Assembly: GCA_002007465.1 (NCBI GenBank)
Contig: LNAC01000001.1
Span: forward strand, 9,547,888 to 9,611,887
Direction: 5' to 3'
Source of the DNA: Ailurus styani
Taxonomy: Eukaryota > Chordata > Mammalia > Carnivora > Ailuridae
DNA length: 64,000 nt
In this document: piece after piece, positions 63,051 through 64,000 of the stretch
Position numbering within the stretch: the first letter of the stretch is position 1
Layout of the letters: the number at the start of each line of letters is the position of its first letter
Position numbers and translations under genes: made by a program
Notes under the pieces: generated by a model
The model's database searches: none
What the model saw: only the letters and a program-made list of their open reading frames with translations
Told to the model about the DNA's origin: nothing

Positions 63051-64000
63051 AGACTCGTGTCTCACCAAATGGTTTCCTGTGCTCGGCGGTGTTGACTCAG
63101 TGCTGTTTGGTGTGATCGCCCGAAAGGCACAGCTGGGAGGGTTCGTTGTTGGCTGCGAAACGGTGACTGGCCACAGGGATTGGCCAGGACCAGCAGTACC
63201 TGAAACAGGTGCATCTGGTGAAAATCAGGGGAGGTTGGTTTAAGCTCTGGCTCCGTTGCTTCCTGGGTCCCCGAAGGTGTCGTCGTATCTTTCTGGGCTT
63301 TAGCTTCTAGAAAAGCAAACGAGGGATGGTGCGGGCGAAGCTCTGCAAACGGGGAGGTGTCCTGCAGGTGGCAGGTGATGGGAGAGGAGGGGTTCAGACC
63401 ATCGGGGTCCTGGGGAGGGAGCTTGAAGCCTCATAGGCTGGCTTCCTCCTGATGTAGAGGGAGGAGAATTGGCTTCAACATTTCAAAAAGAGAGTTTGAA
63501 CAAAATTTAAAATAATTTGACCTGTTTCCAGGCCACCAAGATTCTGAAAAGGGACATGGTGTTTTGCCTGCTGAGAATGTGAGTTTTATGATTCAAGGTC
63601 CTATTATATCTGCTTGCCAGCCTCCCCATTGGGAAAGGGGGACAGAAATAGACCGAATTTGTCCAGACTTCGGCCATGCTCTCAGAACCGTATGGTTAAA
63701 AAGGGCCATGTTGAGTCTCCACTGGGTTTGAGGCCGGCGGTAGTGGAGCGAGGGTCTGGCCAGCCATCCGGGGGGTGGCCCGCTGTGCCAGTCTCCTGCG
63801 CTACCCACCATTTATTTTCGGTAAAGCAGAGTTATAATCCCACTCGAGAGAATGTGACTTGAGAAAATAATTGAAAGCAGCTTTTACTCACGTCTGAGCA
63901 GAACGCTGATTCCGCGGTGCATTGGGCATTTTCCCAGGTGGTTGAATGTGTTTTACCCCGGTGCTGCGGCTGTGTGTGAAGCGAGGCCCCACGTCTGTGC
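63051..64000. other. Downstream intergenic sequence
   Basis: No exon, repeat or regulatory motif that I recognise. Short open frames of up to about 82 codons lack any similarity I can name. Confidence 0.7.

Overview
This is one vertebrate gene and its flank. On the + strand the window carries the 3' two thirds of FGFR2 (fibroblast growth factor receptor 2), from the second exon of Ig domain II to the end of the 3' UTR, followed by about 0.95 kb of downstream DNA with no gene seen. Every exon was placed by reading its protein and its GT..AG boundaries. Joined as IIIc, VT+ and the long C-terminus, they give 1,842 nt including the stop, or 613 residues. These correspond to residues 209-821 of the 821-residue human IIIc protein, and landmark residues fall at their human numbers: S252/P253, C342, Y375, K517, E565, D626, D644, Y656/Y657 and Y769. 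The 5' exons (signal peptide, Ig I, acid box, first half of Ig II) lie before the window.

Organism: a carnivore, most likely a mustelid. About 18 tRNA-Lys-derived CAN-SINEs are present. The young ones have the body I associate with mink, ferret, marten and otter genomes (a GCCTCTCTGCCTACTTGTGA-type segment and a (AAATA)n tail). The genus cannot be fixed from this sequence.

Layout: 1-9372 intron; 9373-9496 Ig II exon; 15.8 kb intron; 25326-25516 IgIIIa; 26680-26827 IIIb; 28022-28166 IIIc; 30246-30448 transmembrane exon; 39390-39541 juxtamembrane; seven kinase exons from 42402 to 58122; two tandem terminal exons at 61254 and 61346; 3' UTR to about 63050. A 261-base run of N sits at 42545-42805, just after the P-loop exon.

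Three splice choices can be read directly. (1) IIIb versus IIIc sets ligand specificity; both exons are 1 mod 3, so taking both or neither breaks the frame. (2) The transmembrane exon ends in overlapping donors, a canonical GT and a non-canonical /GA six bases on, adding or leaving out Val-Thr. (3) A tandem 92-bp duplication at the 3' end gives two near-identical acceptors: one leads to the 54-residue C-terminus, the other to a 20-residue tail ending at a TGA made at the duplication junction.

The rest is intron with carnivore SINEs, decayed L1, MIR and MER repeats, microsatellites, one 33-bp minisatellite and one CpG-rich block. I see no second gene, RNA gene, CRISPR array or foreign element. 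The open frames outside the exons look like chance.
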